In this document: positions 6,932-13,856 of the stretch, piece after piece | Position numbering within the stretch: position 1 is the first letter of the stretch | How the letters are laid out: each line of letters starts with the position of its first letter | DNA from: Leptospira meyeri | GTDB lineage: Bacteria > Spirochaetota > Leptospiria > Leptospirales > Leptospiraceae | DNA: 64,000 nucleotides | Assembly: GCF_004368965.1 (NCBI RefSeq) | Contig: NZ_SORO01000003.1 | Coordinates: forward strand, 1-64,000 | Direction of reading: 5' to 3' | The notes under the pieces: model-generated | Told to the model about the DNA's origin: nothing | Seen by the model: only the letters and a program-made list of their open reading frames with translations | Database searches by the model: none | Program-made: the position numbers and the translations under genes

Positions 6932-7660
6932 ATGAAAACATTTTTAATTCAAATTATAATATTAAGTTCCTCAATCTTGAAAGCTCAAGAATCAATTTCC
7001 CTTAACATAATAAATGAAAAGACGAGATTATATGAAAAACCGAGCTTCAGCGCAAAATCAATTGAAATGTTAAATGAAGGTTCTGAGTTGGAGGTATTAG
7101 ATTTCGATAATAAAATACAAAAAAACAATGGGATGAATGGAATTTGGATCAAAATCGAATACCCATTTGGTTGGATTTTCTCATCAAATTTAAATATAGA
7201 TACGTCTCTCGATGTTTCTTGCGATTTCAACTTTAACAGTGTTAGAAAGCTTTCCTTCAATAATTTTGAAATTATATTCTTAAAAAAACAACTCGTAATC
7301 TTATCTTCGTTTGACTTAGGAAATAGTTTCAATCAACAAATTGGAACATGGAAATGGGAAGAAAACAGAATAGTTAGTAGCGTAAAATTCACTGATTCTA
7401 CGATGACAGACTGCTAAAATATCTGCTATGAATCCGAAAATAATGCTAAATGTAAATTAGAATGTAAACGAGATTCAATGAACAAATTCGGAAAATTATT
7501 TGTGGAAGCAGATATAGAATTCGAATTAATTTCAATTAATAATAAACCAAGTTTGATATTTAAAAAAATTAAAGAGTATAATTTAAAGAAGAATACCTTT
7601 TTTAGCAAATTTGGTATTATAGAAAATAAAAGATATAACGCAATTTGTCCTAAAAGTTGA
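6932..7660 (+). pseudogene. exported protein gene with SH3-like domain, interrupted by a stop codon
   Basis: ATG at 6932 starts a signal peptide (MKTFLIQIIILSSSILKAQE) and a segment like a bacterial SH3 domain (TRLYEKPSFSAKSIEMLNEG, then WIKIEYPFGWIFSSNL). A TAA at 7415-7417 ends it after 161 codons. Reading on in the same frame, the sequence stays open for 80 more codons (NICYESENNAKCKLECKRDS...ICPKS) to TGA 7658-7660, just before attC 7. The simplest reading is one gene of about 242 residues with an in-frame nonsense mutation. The cargo of the last cassette appears to be decaying. Confidence 0.65.
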
Positions 7661-7665
7661 AACGT

Positions 7666-7700
7666 CGCATAACAGCGCCTTCCCGCTTCACTTCGGGACT
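7666..7700 (+). repeat. truncated attC-like site 7 (array end)
   Basis: Begins like the other sites: R'' CGCATAAC at 7666-7673, then AGCGCCTTCCCGC and CTTCGGGAC. Similarity stops near 7700; the centre, L' and R' are missing. GTTGAAACGTCGCATAAC (7656-7673) pairs with the start of its own cassette (6912-6929) at 16 of 18 bases. It marks a deletion or rearrangement at the distal end of the array. Confidence 0.8.
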
Positions 7701-8142
7701 TATTCCATCACTTTGATTTATCATAAATAAACTTGAAGAAAAGGGGCAAAAAATCGTTCCTTATGATTAATTTAAATTTTTAGCCAACATAAATAAAAGA
7801 ATCTCTCTACACTCGTAAGCAACAAGCTATCTATTCTTTGATAACAAGATACTTTTACCAAAATTTACAATTGGAAAGAAGACTCAATACGAAGCTGATT
7901 TAAGCAAAAGCGGAAAAGTTCAAAGGCTTCTTTCTTCCCTTTGTGTAATAAATTGATTTTTCAGCTTTACATTTTAGCACCCAAAGCTCGTTATAACCAG
8001 ACCTGTTTGTAGCAAATTATGGGAGAACAACACCAAAAATTACAAATGCTAATTGCAGAAGAAAATTAAGGTCAATAATTAGTGATCGGTAAAAGTATGA
8101 ATATTCGAATATTCATTATCAAAGATAAGGAAATTATAGAAA
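7701..8142 (+). other. 440-bp stretch without a convincing gene
   Basis: The segment follows the broken attC. On the + strand an open stretch of about 45 codons (around 7806-7945, containing ILLPKFTIGKKTQYEADLSK) lacks a start and may be a remnant of a lost gene. A 16-codon frame begins at ATG 8019. I see no tRNA, terminator or repeat here. Confidence 0.35.
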
Positions 8143-8706
8143 ATGAGTATAAAAAAGAAGTTATCCCCAAAACAAGCAGAAGATCTTATCAAGATATTAA
8201 AAGAACGATTCGAAACAAATATGAGTCGTCATCAGAATTTGATGTGGACGGAAATACAAAAAAAAATTGAAAAAAACTCCCAAAAACTCTGGTCTCTTTT
8301 TGAAATGGAAAGGACAGGAGGTGAACCTGATGTTATCAAGTATGACCAGAAAAGTAACGGATATCTCTTCTGCGATTGTTCGAAAGAAACTCCCAAAGAC
8401 AGGAGAAGTCTTTGTTATGATAGGAAAGCTTTGGATTCTAGAAAAGAAAATAAACCAAAGAATAGTGTTATCGATTTAGCTAGTACAATGGGGATAGAAT
8501 TACTTACTGAAGAACAATACAGATACCTGCAATCTTTGGAAAACTTCGACACTAAAACATCCAGCTGGATTTTTACACCAACGAATATCAGAGACCTAGG
8601 TGGAGCTCTTTTTGCAGATTTTCGTTATGGCCAAGTATTTATCTACCACAATGGAGCTGAATCCTACTATGCAGCCAGAGGATTTCGGGGTTCTATCTGG
8701 GTTTAA
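8143..8706 (+). CDS. DUF4256 family protein
   Basis: A 187-residue soluble protein that matches my memory of the DUF4256 family across its length. It has a helical start (K-Q-A-E-D-L-I-K-I-L-K-E-R-F), MERTGGEPDVI, YLFCDCSKETPKDRRSLCYD with three cysteines, MGIELLTEEQYRYLQ, and a C-terminal ADFRYGQVFIYHNGAESYYA. The function of the family is not established. The ATG at 8143 has AAGGA about 13 bases upstream. It sits alone between the end of the cassette array and a small lipoprotein gene. Confidence 0.8.
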   Translation: MSIKKKLSPKQAEDLIKILKERFETNMSRHQNLMWTEIQKKIEKNSQKLWSLFEMERTGGEPDVIKYDQKSNGYLFCDCSKETPKDRRSLCYDRKALDSRKENKPKNSVIDLASTMGIELLTEEQYRYLQSLENFDTKTSSWIFTPTNIRDLGGALFADFRYGQVFIYHNGAESYYAARGFRGSIWV

Positions 8707-8744
8707 AAACAAAACGAATAAATTTTTAAAAGAATCAATACTAT

Positions 8745-9011
8745 ATGATACAAAATTGCATTAATTTTTTTTTAGCTCTCCTTCTTTTTTCGAATTGTTT
8801 TGGAGAATTAGAAATATTAAATTCAGACAATAACAAGAAGACTAAAAGTCAAAAAAATGCAGAAGTCGCTTGTGCGTTAGCTCAGAACACTTACTTTAGT
8901 AGTTGTGTTTCTAATAAGCATAGTGCATCATACTGTTCTGCTTTATATGGGCAATGTACATTAGCCTGCGCACTAACACAATCTGCATTTGCAATCGGTT
9001 GTGGCTTATAA
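8745..9011 (+). CDS. small cysteine-rich lipoprotein
   Basis: An 88-residue protein. Signal peptide MIQNCINFFLALLLFSNCFG ends with a lipobox-like L-F-S-N-C. The mature part has a charged linker (SDNNKKTKSQKN) and then a compact C-terminal domain with six cysteines (AEVACALAQNTYFSSCVSNK, SYCSALYGQCTLACALTQ, IGCGL), likely disulfide-bonded. There is no recognised family. It precedes the SRAP-like gene by 6 bases and may be cotranscribed. It resembles the small lipoprotein at 2902 in size and cysteine pattern. Confidence 0.65.
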   Translation: MIQNCINFFLALLLFSNCFGELEILNSDNNKKTKSQKNAEVACALAQNTYFSSCVSNKHSASYCSALYGQCTLACALTQSAFAIGCGL

Positions 9012-9017
9012 GAAGTC

Positions 9018-9671
9018 ATGTCAAATTTGTTTATCAATCAATTGATTCCAATAGAAGATTATCAGTTGGAATGGGAAAATTTCTTGGCTCCTAAAACCTC
9101 TTATGATCAAGCTCAAAAACAAAATGGTAAACTTGGACTTGCAATAAAGCCAAATGATGTCTTTTGGTATTTAAGAGAAATAGAAAATAAGGTTTTACTC
9201 TCCTCTGGCCAATGGGGAACAAAACAATCATTTGCAAATCGATTAATCACAACAACACAATCCGAACACCTATACTCTTCTTCTTTCTGGAAGAAATTCT
9301 CAGCAAATCGATGTTTAATTCCTGTTACAGCTTATTTTGAATGGCAAATGCAAATGAATGGAAAAAAACATAAGTTTAAAATAGAATTTAAAGACAAAAA
9401 ATCATACTTTGGAGGAATCTGGGGACCACTACCTGAAAGTATGACTTGGGTCACAATTCTTACTCAAACTGCAAATGCGAAAACAGCGGAAATTCATAAT
9501 TATGGGGATAATAAACATAGACAACCAATCGTAATCCGAAAAGTAAATCAAAAGTTATGGCTAAACTCAAAAGTAAACTCTGAATTGGAGGTAAAAAATT
9601 TAATTACGCAGTTCAAGGAGGATGACATAACCACAGAGGATTTAGACTATGAACAAACATTATTTAATTGA
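9018..9671 (+). CDS. SRAP (HMCES/YedK-like) protein lacking the catalytic Cys
   Basis: A 217-residue protein with clear SRAP-domain landmarks: FANRLITTTQSE in place of the N-A-R-x-E region, RCLIPVTAYFEWQ with the conserved E-W, WVTILTQTAN, and IHNYGDNKHRQPIVI, which fits the H-R-x-P motif. SRAP proteins crosslink to abasic sites in single-stranded DNA through the Cys at position 2. Here the N-terminus is MSNLF, so that Cys is absent. The ATG at 9018 is supported by AAGAAG just upstream, and the previous stop is 6 bases away, so an earlier start with Cys2 is not available. Confidence 0.78.
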   Translation: MSNLFINQLIPIEDYQLEWENFLAPKTSYDQAQKQNGKLGLAIKPNDVFWYLREIENKVLLSSGQWGTKQSFANRLITTTQSEHLYSSSFWKKFSANRCLIPVTAYFEWQMQMNGKKHKFKIEFKDKKSYFGGIWGPLPESMTWVTILTQTANAKTAEIHNYGDNKHRQPIVIRKVNQKLWLNSKVNSELEVKNLITQFKEDDITTEDLDYEQTLFN

Positions 9672-10289
9672 TCATGTAGCCTGTAAAACTATTCCTGGCA
9701 TACTGAGATAATTAGGTAGAGATTCAATACGATGCATCCATTTTCTTATATTTTTATATTCTAATAGATCTACATTACCTTGATGACACAACGCGATATA
9801 TGGATAAATAGCAATATCTGCAATACTCAAGCTCTCAGTTGCCAACCAATTTTTCGAAATTAATCTTTTTTCTAACAAATTGAGAAGATTTTCAGTAACC
9901 TGTTTTGCTTCTCCTAAATTGATTTCGCGTCCAAGCAAATAATGTATTCTTAAAGCACCAGGACCACGTGAGACTTCATTTGCAGCAGTTGAAAGCCAAG
10001 AAACTATTTCCGCTGACTTCGCAGGATCGTTGGGAAACCAATGTTCGTCTCCGTAAGCACGAGCCAAATATACCAAAATCGCTTGGCTATCTCGAATGAC
10101 CATATTTCCATCTTTTAGCACCGGAACTTGTCCAAAAGGGTTCAATTCCAGGAAATTCTCCGATTTATGTTCTTTGTCGGCTGGGTTAAACATTCGACTT
10201 TCATATTTCAGATTCAAAAATGATAACATTAGCCTTATCTTGTAGCTATTTCCAGACAGAGAAAACTCGAATAATTCAATCATATCCAT
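9672..10289 (-). CDS. glutathione S-transferase family protein
   Basis: A 205-residue protein. The N-terminal thioredoxin-fold domain (MIELFEFSLSGNSYKIRLML, then the L-N-P-F-G-Q-V-P-V-L cis-Pro motif and IRDSQAILVYLARAYG) is followed by an all-helical C-terminal domain (LSIADIAIYPYIALCHQGNV). The S in SLSGNSYK is the probable glutathione-activating residue. Such enzymes conjugate or transfer glutathione in the cytosol. Start codons at 10289 and 10283 are both possible. Its stop abuts the stop of the SRAP-like gene with no gap. The MarR gene upstream runs in the same direction about 130 bases away. Confidence 0.85.
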   Translation of the reverse strand: MDMIELFEFSLSGNSYKIRLMLSFLNLKYESRMFNPADKEHKSENFLELNPFGQVPVLKDGNMVIRDSQAILVYLARAYGDEHWFPNDPAKSAEIVSWLSTAANEVSRGPGALRIHYLLGREINLGEAKQVTENLLNLLEKRLISKNWLATESLSIADIAIYPYIALCHQGNVDLLEYKNIRKWMHRIESLPNYLSMPGIVLQAT

Positions 10290-10417
10290 TTCAATACCAA
10301 CTGCCCGTAAGGGTTGGCAATGATTTTTTTGAATTATATTGCTAGAATCGTAAAAACCAAATTTAGAAATATTCAGACTTTAACAAAAAAAAATGATCAT
10401 TAAGCTTTAATATAAAT

Positions 10418-10855
10418 TTACCTCTTAACTTCATCGCCAAAGACCATTCGGAATTGTTTCAATAAAATCAAAAAAGTTTTTCTATTCTTCTCCGGCATTG
10501 TACTCAGTATAGGATCAAAGTGTAATAATATTTTTTTTGGTAAAACTTTTTCCAATGATTTTCCTTTTGCAGAAAGGCTGATCAGTGTTGATCTTTTATC
10601 AAGTTTAGAAACCTCAATTTGGATCAGACCTGCCAGTTTCATACGGCGAATCATCTTCGAGGCAGAAGGAGCATCTTGTAAGGTCAATTCAATGATCTGT
10701 TTTTGACTTAAAGTACCCTTTTGCCAAAGCATTGCCAATACCTGCCACTGCTCAGGGGATAATTGGAAATCTTTGAGACAACGAATCAATTCCCTTCTAA
10801 AAAGCAGGGCAACACGGTTTAAATTAAATCCAATTTGATCATCAAGTAAAAACAT
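10418..10855 (-). CDS. MarR family transcriptional regulator
   Basis: A 145-residue winged-helix regulator: LSPEQWQVLAMLWQKGTLSQ, DAPSASKMIRRMKLAGLIQI, and the wing DKRSTLISLSAKGKSLEKVL. It is divergent from the doxX-type gene. The intergenic region carries two copies of a palindromic site in opposite orientation (10880-10897 and 10937-10954), one next to each start, so this regulator probably represses both itself and the neighbour. The ligand is unknown. The downstream GST may belong to the same stress response. Confidence 0.88.
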   Translation of the reverse strand: MFLLDDQIGFNLNRVALLFRRELIRCLKDFQLSPEQWQVLAMLWQKGTLSQKQIIELTLQDAPSASKMIRRMKLAGLIQIEVSKLDKRSTLISLSAKGKSLEKVLPKKILLHFDPILSTMPEKNRKTFLILLKQFRMVFGDEVKR

Positions 10856-10879
10856 AATATTGATTAGGATTCTACATGT

Positions 10880-10954
10880 CCAATTACTTGTCCAGACAAT
10901 TAAACATTGACAACCAAGACCTTCTCCTTTTTAATAGTCTGGACAAGTAATTGG
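10880..10954. promoter_or_regulatory. paired MarR operators between marR and doxX
   Basis: CCAATTACTTGTCCAGAC (10880-10897) is repeated as its exact reverse complement GTCTGGACAAGTAATTGG (10937-10954). Each contains the dyad TTGTC-NN-GACAA or a close variant. The two sites flank the divergent promoters of the MarR and DoxX genes. An 18-bp perfect inverted pair across a regulator/target divergence is strong evidence for operator function. Confidence 0.75.
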
Positions 10955-10963
10955 GAGCTTAAA

Positions 10964-11359
10964 ATGAAACAAATCGATTTGGTTTTTCGTATGTTATTAG
11001 GAATAGTTTTTATTCTCTTCGGGATTAGTAAATTCTACGCTTTTATGCCAACACCACCGATGTCACCAGCAGCGGCAAATTTTATTGCCGCAATCATTTC
11101 CACCGGCTATTTATGGCAACTCGTTGGCTTTTTAGAAATTTGCGGAGGACTATTAGTCATCTACCAAAAAACGACAGTTCCTGGACTAATGATCTTAGCT
11201 CCAATCACTGTAAATATCACATTCTATTTAGGTTTTTTGCAATATACTATCGGTCCTGCTCCCTTCATTATGATATTGTTTTTGTTATCTAGCATCAGTT
11301 TCTTGGCTTGGGAAAGAAGAAAACAATGGTTAACGCTGTTTTACAATCAATCGCCTTAA
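10964..11359 (+). CDS. DoxX family membrane protein
   Basis: About 131 residues with four predicted membrane helices (LVFRMLLGIVFILFGISKFY, a W-Q-L-V-G-F-L-E-I-C-G-G-L-L-V-I segment, MILAPITVNITFYLGF, MILFLLSSISFLAWE). This is the DoxX/DUF417-like pattern of inner-membrane proteins linked to redox or thiol stress. The ATG at 10964 has GGGAG at 10953-10957 and follows the operator directly; a longer TTG-initiated frame would run through the operator and is unlikely. Expression is probably controlled by the divergent MarR protein. Confidence 0.82.
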   Translation: MKQIDLVFRMLLGIVFILFGISKFYAFMPTPPMSPAAANFIAAIISTGYLWQLVGFLEICGGLLVIYQKTTVPGLMILAPITVNITFYLGFLQYTIGPAPFIMILFLLSSISFLAWERRKQWLTLFYNQSP

Positions 11360-11390
11360 CAAAAAAATAATCTTATAATAACAAGTTTTG

Positions 11391-11424
11391 AAATCAGGGT
11401 AACTTGGAAAGAAACCCTGATTTT
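11391..11424. terminator. bidirectional rho-independent terminator
   Basis: AAATCAGGGT (11391-11400) and ACCCTGATTT (11414-11423) form a 10-bp stem, with T-rich sequence on the + side and A-rich bases before it. It separates the convergent doxX-type gene and the SRPBCC gene. Confidence 0.75.
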
Positions 11425-11425
11425 A

Positions 11426-11896
11426 TTAATTCAAGTCATCGATCTTTATATCATTAGGAGATGGCCTACCTACTCCTTGTTCAATCGAATCTTTCAAACT
11501 CAATAAAAATATTGCCCATTTCATACTACAATGAGCAGTAAATTCTGACTCTCTTTTCCAATCTTGATGACGGAAATAGATAATTGTCATGTTTCCGCCA
11601 TCTGGAGCTTGTCCAATATTCCATTGAAAATCGATATGAGAACCAATCCAATCCTCTGGACCAGAAATACATTCCCATAATACTCGTTTAGCATTAATTA
11701 CCTGAACTTTCATTTCCATAGCGTTTCCATGTCCGAATCCAAAAAATATCGATTCCCCCCTGGAAGATTGCCCTGTTGAAAAATTTCCATCGACTTCCTT
11801 TGTCCACCAATTTGATAAACCTACTTTTGTTGTGAGAGCGGTCAATACTTCCTCTTCGGAAGATTTAACGCCTATTTTGTGATATATCCCATTCAT
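11426..11896 (-). CDS. SRPBCC (AHSA1-like) domain protein
   Basis: A 156-residue START/Bet v1-type ligand-binding protein: YHKIGVKSSEEEVLTALTTK, GLSNWWTKEVDGNF, a V-L-W-E-C-I-S-G-P-E-D-W-I-G-S-H-I strand, and a C-terminal helix (CSMKWAIFLLSLKDSIEQG). It is third in a probable operon ArsR, SRPBCC, SRPBCC, 49 bases after the previous stop. ArsR-SRPBCC clusters are common, with the SRPBCC partner presumably binding a small hydrophobic molecule, but no substrate is known here. Confidence 0.8.
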   Translation of the reverse strand: MNGIYHKIGVKSSEEEVLTALTTKVGLSNWWTKEVDGNFSTGQSSRGESIFFGFGHGNAMEMKVQVINAKRVLWECISGPEDWIGSHIDFQWNIGQAPDGGNMTIIYFRHQDWKRESEFTAHCSMKWAIFLLSLKDSIEQGVGRPSPNDIKIDDLN

Positions 11897-11945
11897 ACAG
11901 TCCCTCTTTTAATTCTATGATTCAAAAATCGCATTGATTCCTATT

Positions 11946-12425
11946 TTATTCCCAAAGATTTTTTCCCATCCAAGTATCTAAAGCGTCGAGAATGCAAGAC
12001 CAACCATGATGATGCATCTTAACTTGGATATCAGTGGTTAATTCTTCTTGGATCAGTGTTATCAATGTTTTAGTTTTTTGTTGCGAGTCCTTTCTACTTA
12101 ATCCAAAATCGTCTTTTATTTCTTCAAATGTAATTGTTACTAGTGTATCTTTGTTTTCCGTAGCTTGGGAACGCCATGTAAAAACTAATTTAGTGGGTTC
12201 TTCTATTTTAATATATTCACCTTCGTGCGGGAGAATTTTCCCATTGAGAGACATATTGATTAAAAATTTTCCACCTGGCCTTGCATCCAAAGTAGCGGAC
12301 TCGATACCGATACCCTCACCTGATAAAAACCAACGTGAAAAATCTTCTGCATTAAGCCATGCACGAAAGAGTTTTGATGGCTCAGCGTTAATTCTTTTTT
12401 CTACTTTTAATACCTTGGGATTCAT
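11946..12425 (-). CDS. SRPBCC (AHSA1-like) domain protein
   Basis: About 159 residues (MNPKVLKVEKRINAEPSKLF, then W-L-N-A-E-D-F-S-R-W-F, PGGKFLINMSLNG, EPTKLVFTWRSQ, MHHHGWSCILDALDTWM). This is the classic AHSA1-like pattern with the conserved W near the C-terminus. The ATG at 12425 has GGAGAAAGAAA upstream; a longer frame exists but lacks that support. It overlaps the 3' end of the ArsR gene by 38 bases, so translation is probably coupled. Confidence 0.83.
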   Translation of the reverse strand: MNPKVLKVEKRINAEPSKLFRAWLNAEDFSRWFLSGEGIGIESATLDARPGGKFLINMSLNGKILPHEGEYIKIEEPTKLVFTWRSQATENKDTLVTITFEEIKDDFGLSRKDSQQKTKTLITLIQEELTTDIQVKMHHHGWSCILDALDTWMGKNLWE

Positions 12426-12768
12426 TTTCTTTCTCCTCAATAAATGCTTCAAGTCTTGCCAATTTATTTATCCAAAATTCTTGGTGATATGTAATCCAAT
12501 CAGTTGCTTCTGAAATAGTTTGATTTAGCAATTCCAAACGAAAACTACGACCATCTTCTGGAGCACGAACTTTTCGAATCAGTTGCGCTTCAGCCAACAC
12601 TTCGATATGTTTAGCAACCCCGGCAAATGACATAGCAAATGGCTCTGCAAGCTCAGAAATGCTTAAGGGTCCTTTACGCAGCCGTTCCAACATCTGCCTT
12701 CTGGAATGATCAGCAAGTGCAGCAAAAACTCGATCCAAGACCTGCTCTTTCTTTTTTAATTCAACCAT
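12388..12768 (-). CDS. ArsR family transcriptional regulator
   Basis: A 126-residue winged-helix protein: VFAALADHSRRQMLERLRKG, PLSISELAEPFAMSFAGVAK, HIEVLAEAQLIRKVRAPEDG. This is the ArsR subtype that travels with SRPBCC genes; the metal-binding Cys motif of true arsenic sensors is absent. The C-terminal part (ATDWITYHQEFWINKLARLE) is typical of this subtype. It is the first gene of the three-gene minus-strand operon and divergent from the SMR exporter gene. Confidence 0.87.
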   Translation of the reverse strand: MVELKKKEQVLDRVFAALADHSRRQMLERLRKGPLSISELAEPFAMSFAGVAKHIEVLAEAQLIRKVRAPEDGRSFRLELLNQTISEATDWITYHQEFWINKLARLEAFIEEKENESQGIKSRKKN

Positions 12769-12989
12769 TTAGTTGAATAAACTCTTTTCCTTTTTTTTGT
12801 CAATTATTATACTATATGGTTGAATATTTTTTAAACGAGAGGTAAAGAGAGGCAAAAACCTTTATTTTGGATATTTCATTAAAAGGGAATTGTCCGATAA
12901 CAAACTACAAACGTTACCCGTCTCTCTTTCCCACCGTATGGAGTTTACAACGATAGAGGTAAAGAAAAAATATACTTTAGGAAGTGTGT

Positions 12990-13316
12990 ATGAACTGGAT
13001 TTTCCTTGTAGTAGCTGGCCTTTTTGAAGTTTTATTTGCTTTTTGTTTAGGGAAAGCAAAAGAAACTTCAGGAAACGAAATGTATTATTGGTATTTAGGT
13101 TTTTTTATTTCTCTATTGATCAGCATGGGTTTACTCATCAAAGTAACTCAAGATCTACCGATTGGCACTAGTTATGCGATATGGACAGGAATTGGCGCTG
13201 TTGGGACAGTTCTTATTGGAATTATATTTTTTAAAGAGCCAATCGAATTTTGGAGGATTTTTTTCCTTTTGACTTTGGTTATCTCTGTAGTAGGACTCAA
13301 ATTCGTATCACACTAA
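12990..13316 (+). CDS. SMR family exporter (Gdx/SugE-like)
   Basis: About 108 residues with four membrane helices. M-N-W-I-F-L-V-V-A-G-L-F-E-V carries the conserved glutamate of small multidrug resistance proteins, and LPIGTSYAIWTGIGAVGTVL followed by F-K-E-P is the subfamily signature. The pattern is closer to the guanidinium exporter (Gdx/SugE) branch than to EmrE, but substrate is inferred. The ATG at 12990 follows TTTAGGAAG with good spacing. The mepB gene starts right at its stop codon (TAA then ATG), indicating an operon. Confidence 0.8.
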   Translation: MNWIFLVVAGLFEVLFAFCLGKAKETSGNEMYYWYLGFFISLLISMGLLIKVTQDLPIGTSYAIWTGIGAVGTVLIGIIFFKEPIEFWRIFFLLTLVISVVGLKFVSH

Positions 13317-13856
13317 ATGCAAATCTCAAAACCAACCTCTCAGTTCGAAAAAACATTACCTGCATTTTTAAAAAATGTACAAAAGGTTCTATTTGATCAG
13401 TTAAAATTAATCATTACAAATGTTTACTTGGAAGAAGAAAGTACGGAATACAATGCATGTCACTTTCAATGCAAAGGTAAAAATATCACTTTCCGAATAG
13501 CAAAAATCACACCAAAAAAAATAGGACAATTTGTAACATTATGGAAACGAAGTCATAAAGGTCCCATTGAACCTTATTACTTTAAAGATAAAATAGATTT
13601 ATATATTATAGAAACTCAACATATAAATCGAATTGGATATTTTATTTTCACCAAAGAGATATTAAATGAAAAAGGAATTCTTTTTGGTAAATTTGAAGGT
13701 AAACGAGGATTCAGAGTTTATCCAGGCTGGGATAAACCAAACAACAAACAAGGAATTTCTACTCAAAAATGGCAATCGGTATATTTTATTGATAGGTCTG
13801 GAGATAAAAAAGATTTAGATGCTTTGAAAAGTCATTTAGAGATTTTTATAAAATAA
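13317..13856 (+). CDS. MepB family protein
   Basis: A 179-residue cytosolic protein matching the MepB family: EYNACHFQCKGKNITFRIAK, ITPKKIGQFVTLWKRSHKGP, F-E-G-K-R-G-F-R-V-Y-P-G-W-D, and STQKWQSVYFID near the end. MepB genes lie beside multidrug efflux genes in other bacteria, but the protein's activity is not known. The ATG directly follows the exporter's stop. Its 3' end overlaps the convergent AraC-type gene by 21 bases. Confidence 0.83.
   Translation: MQISKPTSQFEKTLPAFLKNVQKVLFDQLKLIITNVYLEEESTEYNACHFQCKGKNITFRIAKITPKKIGQFVTLWKRSHKGPIEPYYFKDKIDLYIIETQHINRIGYFIFTKEILNEKGILFGKFEGKRGFRVYPGWDKPNNKQGISTQKWQSVYFIDRSGDKKDLDALKSHLEIFIK

Noticed and set aside
45..7700. CRISPR array as explanation for the regular repeats
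   Set aside because: Repeats are about 160 bp, spaced by whole genes of unequal length, and have variable R' bases that follow the next cassette. CRISPR repeats are short and evenly spaced, and no cas genes are present.
12840..12985. Guanidine riboswitch upstream of the SMR exporter
   Set aside because: Two A-C-G-A segments recall the mini-ykkC loops, but I could not draw stems around them, nor the ykkC-I or III core.
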